Assembly: GCA_029260335.1 (NCBI GenBank)
Contig: JAJDDL010000003.1
Coordinates: forward strand, 1-7,774
DNA length: 7,774 nucleotides
Source: Phycisphaerales bacterium
Lineage (GTDB): Bacteria > Planctomycetota > Phycisphaerae > Phycisphaerales > UBA1924
Direction of reading: 5' to 3'
Part shown: positions 1-6,316 of the stretch, in pieces
Layout: each line of letters starts with the position of its first letter
Position numbering within the stretch: position 1 is the first letter of the stretch
Made by a program: the position numbers and the translations under genes
The notes under the pieces: model-generated
The model's database searches: none
What the model was told of the DNA's origin: nothing
The model's input: only the letters and a program-made list of their open reading frames with translations

Positions 1-1269
1 GGCGCTATTGCCGTCGGCGATGTCGATCTCATCGGGGATGGAGTTGGCGTTGCAATCGACGTCGAGGCAATCGGCCCGCTTGGCGAGGTATTCGCGCATG
101 ATGCGTGTGGAATCGGTGTGGAATCGGGCGTCGTGGTTGGCGTCACCCCCGGAATAGCTCTGGCCGCAATAGCTCATGATCGGCCCTCGCTGCGGCTGGC
201 CGAAGGCGTCGTTGCAGGTATCGAGTTCACGACTATGGGTGTGCGATGCCCCGAAGTTGTGGCCCAACTCGTGCGCGGCGACGACTAGATCGCCGTTGAG
301 AAAGCTGGCGACATCCGGATCGCCCAACCCCGCGCCCATGTAGCCGCAGACCGAATACGCGTGGCCCGTGCACACCTCTGAAAGCCATGCCTGGCCGCCA
401 AAGGCATAATCGCGTCGGCCGGAGCAGAGCTGTGCGACATCCCGGTGCACGTCGGTCTCAAACTCCTGCCAATAATCGCGAAACTGGCCGAGCGGCCCTT
501 CACCATTGAACTCATCATCCGGGTCGGTCCACAGACGCGCGAAACTGAGGATGATGCGGACTCCCGAGTCACGGGAGTACACGTAACTGGTCTGCCCATA
601 GAGCATGACCAGGTAGTCCATCGCGTGCGTTTCGTCGTCGAACATCTCATAGAAATCAAAGTCCGTGTCGACCGCAAGCTCGATAAGAAAGTCTGCGGGG
701 AAGTCGTCGGTCGGCCCTGCGGGCTCGACCCAACCATCGGACTCGACGCCGCAACCGGGTCTGCTCGACCCGCCCATCCCCGCGTTGCCCGGCCGGACAA
801 CGAGCCGATCAGCCGAAGGGCCTTCTTCTTGCATCACCGATCCGATCGAGACCACCCGGCCGCGTCCGTCATCGATGCGTCCGACGAAGCCAAGCGAATG
901 CGCGTGCGCTAGGAAGACGTTCGAATCCGGACGCCCGGCGATCTCGCCTGCGAGTAGCACCACGCCTGATGGGTCATAGCCGAGCGGATGATCCTCTCCA
1001 TCGCCGGTTTGGACGACGAACTGAGTCTGGGATGAAACGACCGAGAACCTGCGCAGTTCCAGATCAACGCTCTCGCCTGCCGAGAGTTGAAACCCTCGAA
1101 TCTCCAGGGTCTGGCCCATCTGCGGCGTATGCCTGAGCTCACGCGGCAGTTCGACCTCGATCGGCGCGATCGCGGCTTGGAACGCCGGTGCCTGCGGTTG
1201 CGCGGTTGCGGGCTGCAAGAGCGACGCTGCGCAGACGGACGACAAGCACAGATGGGCGAGCAATGGCAT
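1..1269 (-). CDS. secreted reprolysin-like zinc metalloprotease, 3' end outside window
   Basis: The open frame covers 423 codons from ATG at 1269 to the window edge with no stop, so the C-terminus is missing. Residues 1-23 form a signal peptide (MPLLAHLCLSSVCAASLLQP...). Residues about 35-160 resemble the propeptide-like N-terminal region of reprolysin-like proteins (SNVFLAHAHSLGFVGRI at 116-132). The catalytic part starts near residue 190. The zinc site HELGHNFGASH is at residues 333-343 (ligands His333, His337, His343, general base Glu334), and a Met-turn, IMSYCG, is at 364-369. This is the metzincin signature, closest in layout to M12B/reprolysin-like bacterial peptidases. After it, DCNANSIPDEIDIADG (405-420) matches the DCNxNGIPDxCDIAxG repeats common in Phycisphaerae exported proteins, so more such repeats probably follow outside the window. 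It likely cleaves proteins outside the cell; substrate unknown. A GGAG (1279-1282) lies 9 nt before the ATG. The family call is firm; the exact MEROPS family is not. Confidence 0.9.
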   Translation of the reverse strand, partial: MPLLAHLCLSSVCAASLLQPATAQPQAPAFQAAIAPIEVELPRELRHTPQMGQTLEIRGFQLSAGESVDLELRRFSVVSSQTQFVVQTGDGEDHPLGYDPSGVVLLAGEIAGRPDSNVFLAHAHSLGFVGRIDDGRGRVVSIGSVMQEEGPSADRLVVRPGNAGMGGSSRPGCGVESDGWVEPAGPTDDFPADFLIELAVDTDFDFYEMFDDETHAMDYLVMLYGQTSYVYSRDSGVRIILSFARLWTDPDDEFNGEGPLGQFRDYWQEFETDVHRDVAQLCSGRRDYAFGGQAWLSEVCTGHAYSVCGYMGAGLGDPDVASFLNGDLVVAAHELGHNFGASHTHSRELDTCNDAFGQPQRGPIMSYCGQSYSGGDANHDARFHTDSTRIMREYLAKRADCLDVDCNANSIPDEIDIADGNSA

Positions 1270-1305
1270 TTTGGGCAACTCCGCGATTAAGGTCGATCTG
1301 AAGCC

Positions 1306-1335
1306 AAGGTATCCGATGGCCCATTGGTGAGTCAA
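1306..1335 (-). promoter_or_regulatory. candidate sigma70-type promoter of the metalloprotease gene
   Basis: On the minus strand, TTGACT (1330-1335, 5 of 6 to the -35 consensus) is followed by an 18-nt spacer and TACCTT (1306-1311, a weak -10). It would start a leader of about 30 nt ahead of the ATG at 1269. It lies in the 172-nt gap between the FG-GAP gene and the metalloprotease. That gap holds no other gene I can see. The -35 is good and the -10 only fair. Confidence 0.42.
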
Positions 1336-1441
1336 CCCTGTGACGCTTTAGCAGCCCCTAGCGAATGAAGATCCTTGGGGATGAAGGCAGATGGGATAGT
1401 TCCGCCCGTCATGCTTGGCGACATTGAGGATCGCCGCGGGC

Positions 1442-2818
1442 CTATCGCTCGCAACCCAGCGCAAGCAGATCCAGGAATCGAAAGAAATCATCCGGGTTGC
1501 ACTGTCCATCGCGATCGAGATCGCACAGATCGCCCTTGTCTGAGCTGAACGCGTCGAGGAACAGGAAGAAGTCCTCGGCGTCCGCGTCGCCGTCGCAATC
1601 GATGTCGGCGGGGCACTCGGCGATAACAAAGGCGTACGCCGCGCCCTCGGTCTGATCGCCGTTGGATTCTCCGGGCACGCCCACGACGACATGCGAACCG
1701 CTGACGCCCAGGCCATATCCAAAGCAATCGAAGGATGCGCCATGGGGATCGCCTAACTCCCGGACCTCTTGCCAGGCATCGCCAAGGCGTTCAAAGACGT
1801 ACGCCGTTCCGCGCGGCGATCCGTAGTGGTCCTCGTCATTGGGCGCGGAGATGACCGCGAGCGGACCGTCCAAGGACAAATAGTCGCCGAAGGTGTCGTT
1901 CTCATCACCATCCGAAGGTGCCAACAGAGCGACTTCCTCCCATGCGTCATTGACTCGGCGGAAGACGAATACCGCGCCGCTCGCTCGTCCATGCACGTCC
2001 TTGCCGGGCGCACCAATGAGAATCGACGAATCATCAACTGCAACGGCCGATCCAAAGGCGTCGCCATCGGAGAGATCCGATGGAGATAGCACCGCGCGAA
2101 CCTCCCATCGATCACTCCCTCGCTCAATTATCCAGACCCGCTGCCTATCGGCGGTGTGTATGTCGAAGCTCTGGTTTCCCACCACGATCACGCCGTCGTT
2201 AATTGCAACGTCGTACCCAAATCCCCCGTCCCGCCTGGGTTCGGGAGCCTGCATCTTCGCCTGCCTGATCCACTGCCCCTCAATCCGTTCGTAGATGTAG
2301 ATAGCCCCCGCGTCGAGCACGGTGTCATCGTCTCCCCAGTCGCCGACGACCAGAATGCCATCCTCCACGGCCATTGCGAGGCCGAAGTATGTGTATTGCG
2401 GATATCCCTCGGGGAGCAAATGCGCACGCTCTTGCCAAAGGTTGCCCTGGCGTTCGAGCACGTACACCGATCTTGTCCAGTTTCCATCCTGATCATGAGC
2501 GCGGCTGGAAACCGCCATCATGTTCTTGTCGATCGCAATCTCTCTCCCAAAGTGTGCATTCTCGAAACCGTCACTCGCCATGATCTTGTCGCGAATGACC
2601 CAGCGACCTCCTTCAAGCTCGAGCACGTAGGCGGCCCCAGCGTCGGCTGCGCGTTCATTGTCGTTCTCCTCGCCAATCACGAGCGTTGTTCCGTCGATCG
2701 CAACGCCTAGTCCGAAGTTCCCATTCGCGATCGGGTCGCCGGCGACCAGCCTCTGAGCCGGCGGTCCCGCGTGTGCCATTGCGCAGCAGATTCCAGCGAT
2801 GGTGCACAATCGATGCAT
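1442..2818 (-). CDS. exported seven-blade FG-GAP beta-propeller with C-terminal dockerin-like tail
   Basis: The protein has 458 residues. I start it at ATG 2818 (MHRLCTIAGICCAMAHAGPPA, a signal peptide) because AAGGGA (2824-2829) sits 5 nt upstream. The in-frame ATG at 2884 would add 22 residues before the signal peptide and lies inside the preceding orphan dockerin. Seven FG-GAP units follow, with the Phe-Gly pairs at residues 35, 90, 145, 200, 255, 310 and 366. Each unit also carries a DGxxLVVG-type strand and an AYVFER-type strand, as in integrin-alpha-like propellers. Residues 402-458 are a two-repeat dockerin-like module, with acidic loops DIDCDGDADAEDFF and DLDRDGQCNPDDFF and the end LGCER. 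FG-GAP propellers usually bind ligands; no catalytic motif is visible. The gap to the upstream orphan is 13 nt, so it may be co-transcribed with the subtilase at 3039-4514. No clear terminator follows it. Confidence 0.88.
   Translation of the reverse strand: MHRLCTIAGICCAMAHAGPPAQRLVAGDPIANGNFGLGVAIDGTTLVIGEENDNERAADAGAAYVLELEGGRWVIRDKIMASDGFENAHFGREIAIDKNMMAVSSRAHDQDGNWTRSVYVLERQGNLWQERAHLLPEGYPQYTYFGLAMAVEDGILVVGDWGDDDTVLDAGAIYIYERIEGQWIRQAKMQAPEPRRDGGFGYDVAINDGVIVVGNQSFDIHTADRQRVWIIERGSDRWEVRAVLSPSDLSDGDAFGSAVAVDDSSILIGAPGKDVHGRASGAVFVFRRVNDAWEEVALLAPSDGDENDTFGDYLSLDGPLAVISAPNDEDHYGSPRGTAYVFERLGDAWQEVRELGDPHGASFDCFGYGLGVSGSHVVVGVPGESNGDQTEGAAYAFVIAECPADIDCDGDADAEDFFLFLDAFSSDKGDLCDLDRDGQCNPDDFFRFLDLLALGCER
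1445..1615 (-). other. dockerin-like calcium module of the FG-GAP protein
   Basis: Residues 402-458 of the FG-GAP protein. The module opens with CPAD and closes with GC plus two extra residues (ER). Two EF-hand-like loops, each followed by a DFFxFLD helix, lie 28 residues apart. It has a fifth Cys in loop 1 (DIDCDG) where the subtilase modules have Gly, a trait shared only with the orphan module at 2832-3038. Confidence 0.75.
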
Positions 2819-2823
2819 GGCGT

Positions 2824-2829
2824 TCCCTT
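2824..2829 (-). promoter_or_regulatory. Shine-Dalgarno site deciding the FG-GAP start
   Basis: AAGGGA on the minus strand, 5 nt before ATG 2818 and directly after the TAA of the orphan dockerin (2832-2834). It supports the shorter start, whose first residues form a signal peptide. Confidence 0.6.
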
Positions 2830-2831
2830 GG

Positions 2832-3038
2832 TTAGCAGTCGAGATGAAACAGATCCAAGTATGCAAAGAAGTCATCGGCATCACAATCGCCGTCTCTGTC
2901 TATGTCGCAGGTCCTCGAGTCGCCATTGGTGAACGCGTCGAGAAATGCGAAAAAGTCATCCGAGTCGGCGTCGCCATCACAGTCAACGTCGCCCAAACAG
3001 GATGGGACCTCAAACACGTACGCGAAGCCAGGGCAGTC
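2832..3038 (-). pseudogene. orphan dockerin tail, remnant of a lost FG-GAP protein gene
   Basis: Directly after the TGA of the subtilase (3039-3041) the same frame stays open for 68 codons to TAA at 2832-2834. It begins DCPGFAYVFEVPSC and then carries a full two-repeat dockerin module (loops DVDCDGDADSDDFF and DIDRDGDCDADDFF, end FHLDC). The GFAYVFEV stretch matches the last strand of an FG-GAP blade as it stands just before the module in the neighbouring gene (GAAYAFVIAEC). The extra Cys in loop 1 and the DxDRDG of loop 2 also match that gene and not the subtilases. The only possible start is GTG 3017, with no Shine-Dalgarno sequence, and there is no signal peptide. I read it as the 3' end of a deleted or replaced FG-GAP paralog. 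Alternatives are stop-codon readthrough giving a subtilase with two modules, or a short translated peptide. Confidence 0.6.
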
Positions 3039-4514
3039 TCAGCAGCTGCCAGCGAATCGATCCAGATACGCGAAGAAATCATCGGCATCACAATCGCCGT
3101 CCCCATCGACATCGCACACGTCCGCATCGCGAGAATCGAACGCGTCGAGGTATGCAAAGAAGTCGTCGGCGTCCGCGTCGCCATCGCCATCCAGATCCGC
3201 TGGGCAAAGCCCGGGCAGCGCGAGCAGTGTTGCCAGCGCGTCTACCTGTCCATACCCAAAGAGCGGGTCATAGCCCGGATCGCCCAGATCCATCGCGTTG
3301 TCGCGCAACAGATCGCGGATCTGTTGAGGCGTCAGCGTGTCATCGAGCGAGAGCATCAGCGCGACCAGCCCGCTCACGTGCGGGGTCGACATGCTCGTGC
3401 CAGAGATCGCGTTGTATGAGCTCGATCCGCCAATCCAACTCGAAAGGACATTGACCGCAGGCGCCGCCACGTCGAGCCAATCGCCTCGATTGGAGCTGCC
3501 ATACCGGGCGTAGTCGCAATCGGTGCCGCTGACCGCCAAGACCGAGTCGTACGCCGCGGGGTAGAACCTGGATGTCGAGTTGTTGTTGCCCGCCGCGGCG
3601 ATCACGGGCATGCCGTTGTCCCAGGCATACTGGACCGCGTCGGCGAGCGCGCCGTTGCCGCCGCCGCCGCCGCCGGAGTAGTTCAGCAGGTCGGCACCGT
3701 TGTCGGTCGCGTAATACACGGCCTCGGTGATCGATTCCCACGAACCGCTGTTGTTGGAGTTGAAAACCTGGAGGATCATGACCGTCGAGTTGGACATGCC
3801 GGCCATGCCCACGCCGTTGTCAATTGCCGCCGCGGCTGTGCCCGCGACATGCGTCCCGTGCCCGTTCTCGTCATCCAAGGTGTTGTCATCGAACAGGCAA
3901 TCTCGCCCGTAGATGTCATCGACATACCCGTTGTTGTCATCGTCGATGCCATTGCCCGGGATCTCATCGATGTTGACATGCACATTGAGTTGGAAGTCCT
4001 CGTGCGCGAAGTTCAGGCCGCCGTCGGCGACGGCGATGACGATGTCGCTCAAGCCACGTGTGATATCCCACGCCTGGGGCGCGTTGATCGCTCGCGGACC
4101 GCATTGCTCGTGCCAGCGCGGGTCATCGGGCTCGAACGCGGCCTTGGTGATCCAGTTGGGATGGGCGTAGCGCACGCCCTGCGTCGCCGCGACCAGGTCA
4201 TCGATCTGATCAGGGTCCACGCCGCCCGGCAGCGTCAGCACCCGCACCCTGGCCAAGGGGTGCTCGCCGGTCGGGTCGTTCTTGGGGTGCGGTGCATGGG
4301 CGATCTCTCGCCACACAAGCTCAGCCCCGATAACACGCTCGACCGCATTGACCATGTCCTGATCGGGAATCTCGGCAAACCCGATAATCAGTTCGTTGCC
4401 GACATAGCGATGCGTCGCGCCGATTTCGAGTTGGGTGTTTCCATTGTCCGCGGCAGTTGCGGAACATCCAGTCCCCGCCGCCGCGATCATTCCTGCTAAC
4501 AACCGTCTGCTCAC
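3039..4514 (-). CDS. exported subtilisin-like serine protease (S8) with dockerin-like tail, copy B
   Basis: The protein has 491 residues and starts at GTG 4514, with AAAGGA (4522-4527) 7 nt upstream. Residues 1-22 are a signal peptide. Residues about 37-117 are a subtilase prodomain (NELIIGF at the start, RYAHPNW at the end). The S8 catalytic domain spans about 135-430. Its triad is Asp164 (AVADGGLNF), His219 (NGHGTHVAGT) and Ser374 (GTSMSTPHVSG), with oxyanion Asn310 (AAAGNNN). An acidic loop, NGIDDDNNGYVDDI (188-201), probably binds calcium. The residue after the catalytic Asp is Gly instead of the usual Thr or Ser, unlike the paralog at 4713-6191. Residues 281-286 are six glycines where subtilisins have the SLGG substrate strand. 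Residues 437-491 are a dockerin-like module. It aligns without gaps, offset by one residue, to that neighbour over nearly its whole length. It likely degrades proteins outside the cell or on the surface; substrate unknown. Confidence 0.93.
   Translation of the reverse strand: MSRRLLAGMIAAAGTGCSATAADNGNTQLEIGATHRYVGNELIIGFAEIPDQDMVNAVERVIGAELVWREIAHAPHPKNDPTGEHPLARVRVLTLPGGVDPDQIDDLVAATQGVRYAHPNWITKAAFEPDDPRWHEQCGPRAINAPQAWDITRGLSDIVIAVADGGLNFAHEDFQLNVHVNIDEIPGNGIDDDNNGYVDDIYGRDCLFDDNTLDDENGHGTHVAGTAAAAIDNGVGMAGMSNSTVMILQVFNSNNSGSWESITEAVYYATDNGADLLNYSGGGGGGNGALADAVQYAWDNGMPVIAAAGNNNSTSRFYPAAYDSVLAVSGTDCDYARYGSSNRGDWLDVAAPAVNVLSSWIGGSSSYNAISGTSMSTPHVSGLVALMLSLDDTLTPQQIRDLLRDNAMDLGDPGYDPLFGYGQVDALATLLALPGLCPADLDGDGDADADDFFAYLDAFDSRDADVCDVDGDGDCDADDFFAYLDRFAGSC
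3042..3206 (-). other. dockerin-like calcium module of subtilase copy B
   Basis: Residues 437-491. It opens with CPADLDGDGDADADDFF and closes with FAGSC. The two DFFAYLD helices are 28 residues apart. Cys437, 467, 475 and 491 are at the same places as in copy A. The stretch 3157-3191 is identical over 35 nt to 4831-4865 in copy A. Confidence 0.78.
3657..3674 (-). repeat. six-unit GGC trinucleotide run coding Gly6
   Basis: Six identical GGC codons encode residues 281-286 of subtilase copy B, in the substrate-strand position. A pure trinucleotide run can slip during replication. The equivalent Gly6 of copy A (5331-5348) uses mixed GGT and GGC codons. Confidence 0.8.
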
Positions 4515-4521
4515 CTTCGAG

Positions 4522-4527
4522 TCCTTT
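4522..4527 (-). promoter_or_regulatory. Shine-Dalgarno site for a GTG start
   Basis: AAAGGA, 7 nt before GTG 4514. The GTG start gives MSRRLLAGMIAAAG..., a signal peptide with two arginines. The next in-frame Met (residue 9) would lose the charged part. Confidence 0.65.
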
Positions 4528-4563
4528 CGGGCGTGAGGAGCGTATCCCTGACCGCGTCACGGG

Positions 4564-4592
4564 AAGATATCGGAATCTATCGAACGTCCCAA
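4564..4592 (-). promoter_or_regulatory. candidate promoter of subtilase copy B
   Basis: On the minus strand, TTGGGA (4587-4592) and TATCTT (4564-4569) are separated by exactly 17 nt; each matches 4 of 6 consensus bases. It lies after the hairpin at 4637-4664 and would give a leader of about 45 nt before GTG 4514. It suggests that copy B has its own promoter in addition to any read-through from copy A. Confidence 0.38.
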
Positions 4593-4636
4593 GGCGCACG
4601 CGAGAATTCTCTGACGATGGCGTAGGCATTTGCGCT

Positions 4637-4664
4637 ACCACCCCGGCCATCGGCCCGGGGTGGT
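4637..4664 (-). terminator. terminator-like hairpin downstream of subtilase copy A
   Basis: A perfect 10-bp GC-rich stem (ACCACCCCGG / CCGGGGTGGT) with an 8-nt loop lies about 50 nt after the stop of copy A. On the minus strand no T-run follows (AGCGCAAATG), so it is not a classic intrinsic terminator. It could slow or end transcription or protect the 3' end. It is in the right place to separate the two subtilase genes. Confidence 0.5.
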
Positions 4665-4712
4665 TTCACAAATCAGGACGCGTCCCTGGGGAAGAACACG
4701 ATCGTCAGGCGA

Positions 4713-6191
4713 TCAGCAACCCCCGGCGAATGCATCCAAGTACGCGAAGAAGTCGTCGGCGTCACAGTCGCCATCGCCATCTAGGTTACATATGGCCAAG
4801 TCGTTCGCCGCGAACGCATCGAGGTAGTCGAAGAAGTCGTCGGCGTCCGCGTCGCCATCGCCATCGAGGTCCGCCGGGCAGCCCGAAGGCACGGCCAGGA
4901 GCGTCGCCAGCGAGTCGACGCGGCCATACCCGAATAGCGAGTCGTAGCCCGCATCACCCAGGTCGACGGCGTTGTCGCGCAGAAGGTCTCGGATCTCCTG
5001 CGGAGTGAGATCCCCATTCAATGAGAGCATCAACGCGACGAGCCCACTCACGTGGGGCGAGGACATGCTTGTGCCGGTCTTGGTGCTGTAGGAACTCGAA
5101 CCGCCTACGTCCGAGGAGAGGATGTCCACCCCCGGAGCTCCAACGTCGAGCCAATCGCCTCGATTGGAGTTGTTGTATCGGCCGTCGTTGCAATCGGTGC
5201 CGCTGATCGCGAGCACGGGCGTGTACGCGGCTGGATAGAAACGGCTGGACGAGTTGTTGTTGCCCGCGGCGGCCACGACCGGCATGCCGTTGTCCCACGC
5301 ATAATCCACCGCGTCCGAGAGCAGCCCATCTCCGCCGCCGCCACCACCGGAGTAGTTCAGCAGGTCGGCGTCGTTGTCGGTCGCGTAGAAGACCGCCTCA
5401 GCGATCGCCTCCCAGGTGCCGCCGCCGTTGGAGCGGAAGACCTGGAGGACCATGACCGACGAGTCGGACATGCCGGCAATCCCGAGGTTGTTGTTAATCG
5501 GAGCCGCGGCGGTACCGGAAACATGCGTGCCATGTCCGTTTCCGTCGGTCATGTTGTTGGTATCGTCGATGCAATCGCGCCCGTTGATGTCGTCGACGTA
5601 CCCGTTGTTGTCATCGTCTATGCCGTTGCCAGCGATCTCATCGGGATTCACATAGACGTTGCCCTGAAACTCCTCGTGCGAGAAGTTGAGCCCCGTATCG
5701 GCGACCGCGATGACAATGTCACTCGAGCCGCGGGTGATGTCCCACGCCGCCGGGGCGTTGATGGCCTGCGGCCCGCACTGCTGATTCCAACGCGGATCGT
5801 TGGGCTCGAACGCGATCTCGGTGAGCCAGTTGGGATGGGCGTATCGCACGCCTTCGAGCGCACGGACCGCGCCGGCGACCGCAAGCGGATCAACGCCTTC
5901 GGGCAACGTGAGGACGCGGACCATCGCCAGCGGATGGACGCCGTTCGGATCGTTCTTGGGATGCGGAGCGTGGGGGATCTCGCGCCAATCGGCGGGTCCA
6001 CCCAGAACACGCTCGACTTGGGCCATCGCGCCGGCTTGGGGCACGGCGCCAAAGCCAATCACTAACTCACTGGTGACGTATTGCCCTTGCTTGGCGGCGA
6101 TCGGTTGGACGGGGCCGTCGGCGAGAATCGCGGCGTGCGAGGCCGTTCCCACAGAGACGGCGATCATGGCGGTCAACATCTGGTTTCTCAA
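4713..6191 (-). CDS. exported subtilisin-like serine protease (S8) with dockerin-like tail, copy A
   Basis: The protein has 492 residues. The start is TTG 6191: AGAGGAG (6198-6204) lies 6 nt before it but 18 nt from the next in-frame ATG (6179), and only the TTG start gives the signal peptide a basic residue (MRNQMLTAMIAVSVGTASHA). Residues about 38-118 are the prodomain (SELVIGF to RYAHPNW). The S8 domain carries Asp165 in the normal DTG motif (VADTGLNF), His220 (NGHGTHVSGT), oxyanion Asn311 (AAAGNNN) and Ser375 (GTSMSSPHVSG). A likely calcium loop, NGIDDDNNGYVDDI, is at 189-202, and residues 282-287 are six glycines in the substrate strand. Residues 438-492 are a dockerin-like module ending in FAGGC. 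The triad and its flanks are fully canonical, so it should be an active endopeptidase. Its tandem neighbour at 3039-4514 is a clear paralog, at least 70 percent identical by eye in the catalytic domain. Confidence 0.94.
   Translation of the reverse strand: MRNQMLTAMIAVSVGTASHAAILADGPVQPIAAKQGQYVTSELVIGFGAVPQAGAMAQVERVLGGPADWREIPHAPHPKNDPNGVHPLAMVRVLTLPEGVDPLAVAGAVRALEGVRYAHPNWLTEIAFEPNDPRWNQQCGPQAINAPAAWDITRGSSDIVIAVADTGLNFSHEEFQGNVYVNPDEIAGNGIDDDNNGYVDDINGRDCIDDTNNMTDGNGHGTHVSGTAAAPINNNLGIAGMSDSSVMVLQVFRSNGGGTWEAIAEAVFYATDNDADLLNYSGGGGGGDGLLSDAVDYAWDNGMPVVAAAGNNNSSSRFYPAAYTPVLAISGTDCNDGRYNNSNRGDWLDVGAPGVDILSSDVGGSSSYSTKTGTSMSSPHVSGLVALMLSLNGDLTPQEIRDLLRDNAVDLGDAGYDSLFGYGRVDSLATLLAVPSGCPADLDGDGDADADDFFDYLDAFAANDLAICNLDGDGDCDADDFFAYLDAFAGGC
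4716..4880 (-). other. dockerin-like calcium module of subtilase copy A
   Basis: Residues 438-492, from CPADLDGDGDADADDFF to FAGGC. It is the most regular copy in the window: two loops each followed by DFFxYLDAF, with Cys438, 468, 476 and 492. The Gly-Cys end fits what I recall as the 'GC-type dockerin' naming used in public annotation of planctomycete proteins. Confidence 0.8.
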
Positions 6192-6197
6192 CGGTCA

Positions 6198-6204
6198 CTC
6201 CTCT
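6198..6204 (-). promoter_or_regulatory. Shine-Dalgarno site deciding a TTG start
   Basis: AGAGGAG ends 6 nt before TTG 6191. It is too far (18 nt) from ATG 6179 to serve that codon, so it fixes the start of subtilase copy A. Confidence 0.7.
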
Positions 6205-6287
6205 TCAACTCCAAGGTCACTTTCGATACGCGAATCAAGAGCGTACCGGATCCCTACAGATGGAGCCATGGTGGAATGAAACACCAA

Positions 6288-6315
6288 CTCTCAATCATGC
6301 GCTTTCGATCATGCG
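6288..6315. repeat. tandem 14-bp direct repeat upstream of subtilase copy A
   Basis: Two abutting 14-mers, CTCTCAATCATGCG and CTTTCGATCATGCG, agree at 12 of 14 positions. They lie between the upstream terminator and the start of copy A, about 100 nt before its start codon, so they could be a regulator site. I see no convincing -35/-10 pair beside them. They may also be chance. Confidence 0.35.
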
Positions 6316-6316
6316 G

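Noticed and set aside
1404..1441. Nested inverted repeats (GCCCG/CGGGC around GGCGA/TCGCC) just after the FG-GAP stop
   Set aside because: The arms are only 5 bp, the outer loop is long, and no T-run follows. It is not strong enough to call a terminator.
2819..2884. Upstream in-frame ATG adding 22 residues to the FG-GAP protein
   Set aside because: The extension overlaps the orphan dockerin, has no Shine-Dalgarno sequence, and would bury the signal peptide. The ATG at 2818 has all the expected signals.
3039..3041. TGA as a selenocysteine codon joining the subtilase to the downstream dockerin
   Set aside because: I see no SECIS-like hairpin right after the TGA and no reason for selenocysteine here. 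The module before the stop is already complete and ends in the usual Cys.
3042..3206. CRISPR-like or non-coding repeat array from the recurring GTCGTCGGCGTC blocks
   Set aside because: The blocks are coding DNA for the acidic dockerin loops, vary in sequence and spacing, and have no unique spacers of constant length.
5052..6065. Long open frame (337 codons) on the plus strand opposite subtilase copy A, and a similar one at 3849-4499 opposite copy B
   Set aside because: Both lie antisense to well supported subtilases and arise from the codon bias of the GC-rich sense strand. Their likeness to each other only mirrors the paralogy of the sense genes. No domain, signal peptide or ribosome site is apparent.
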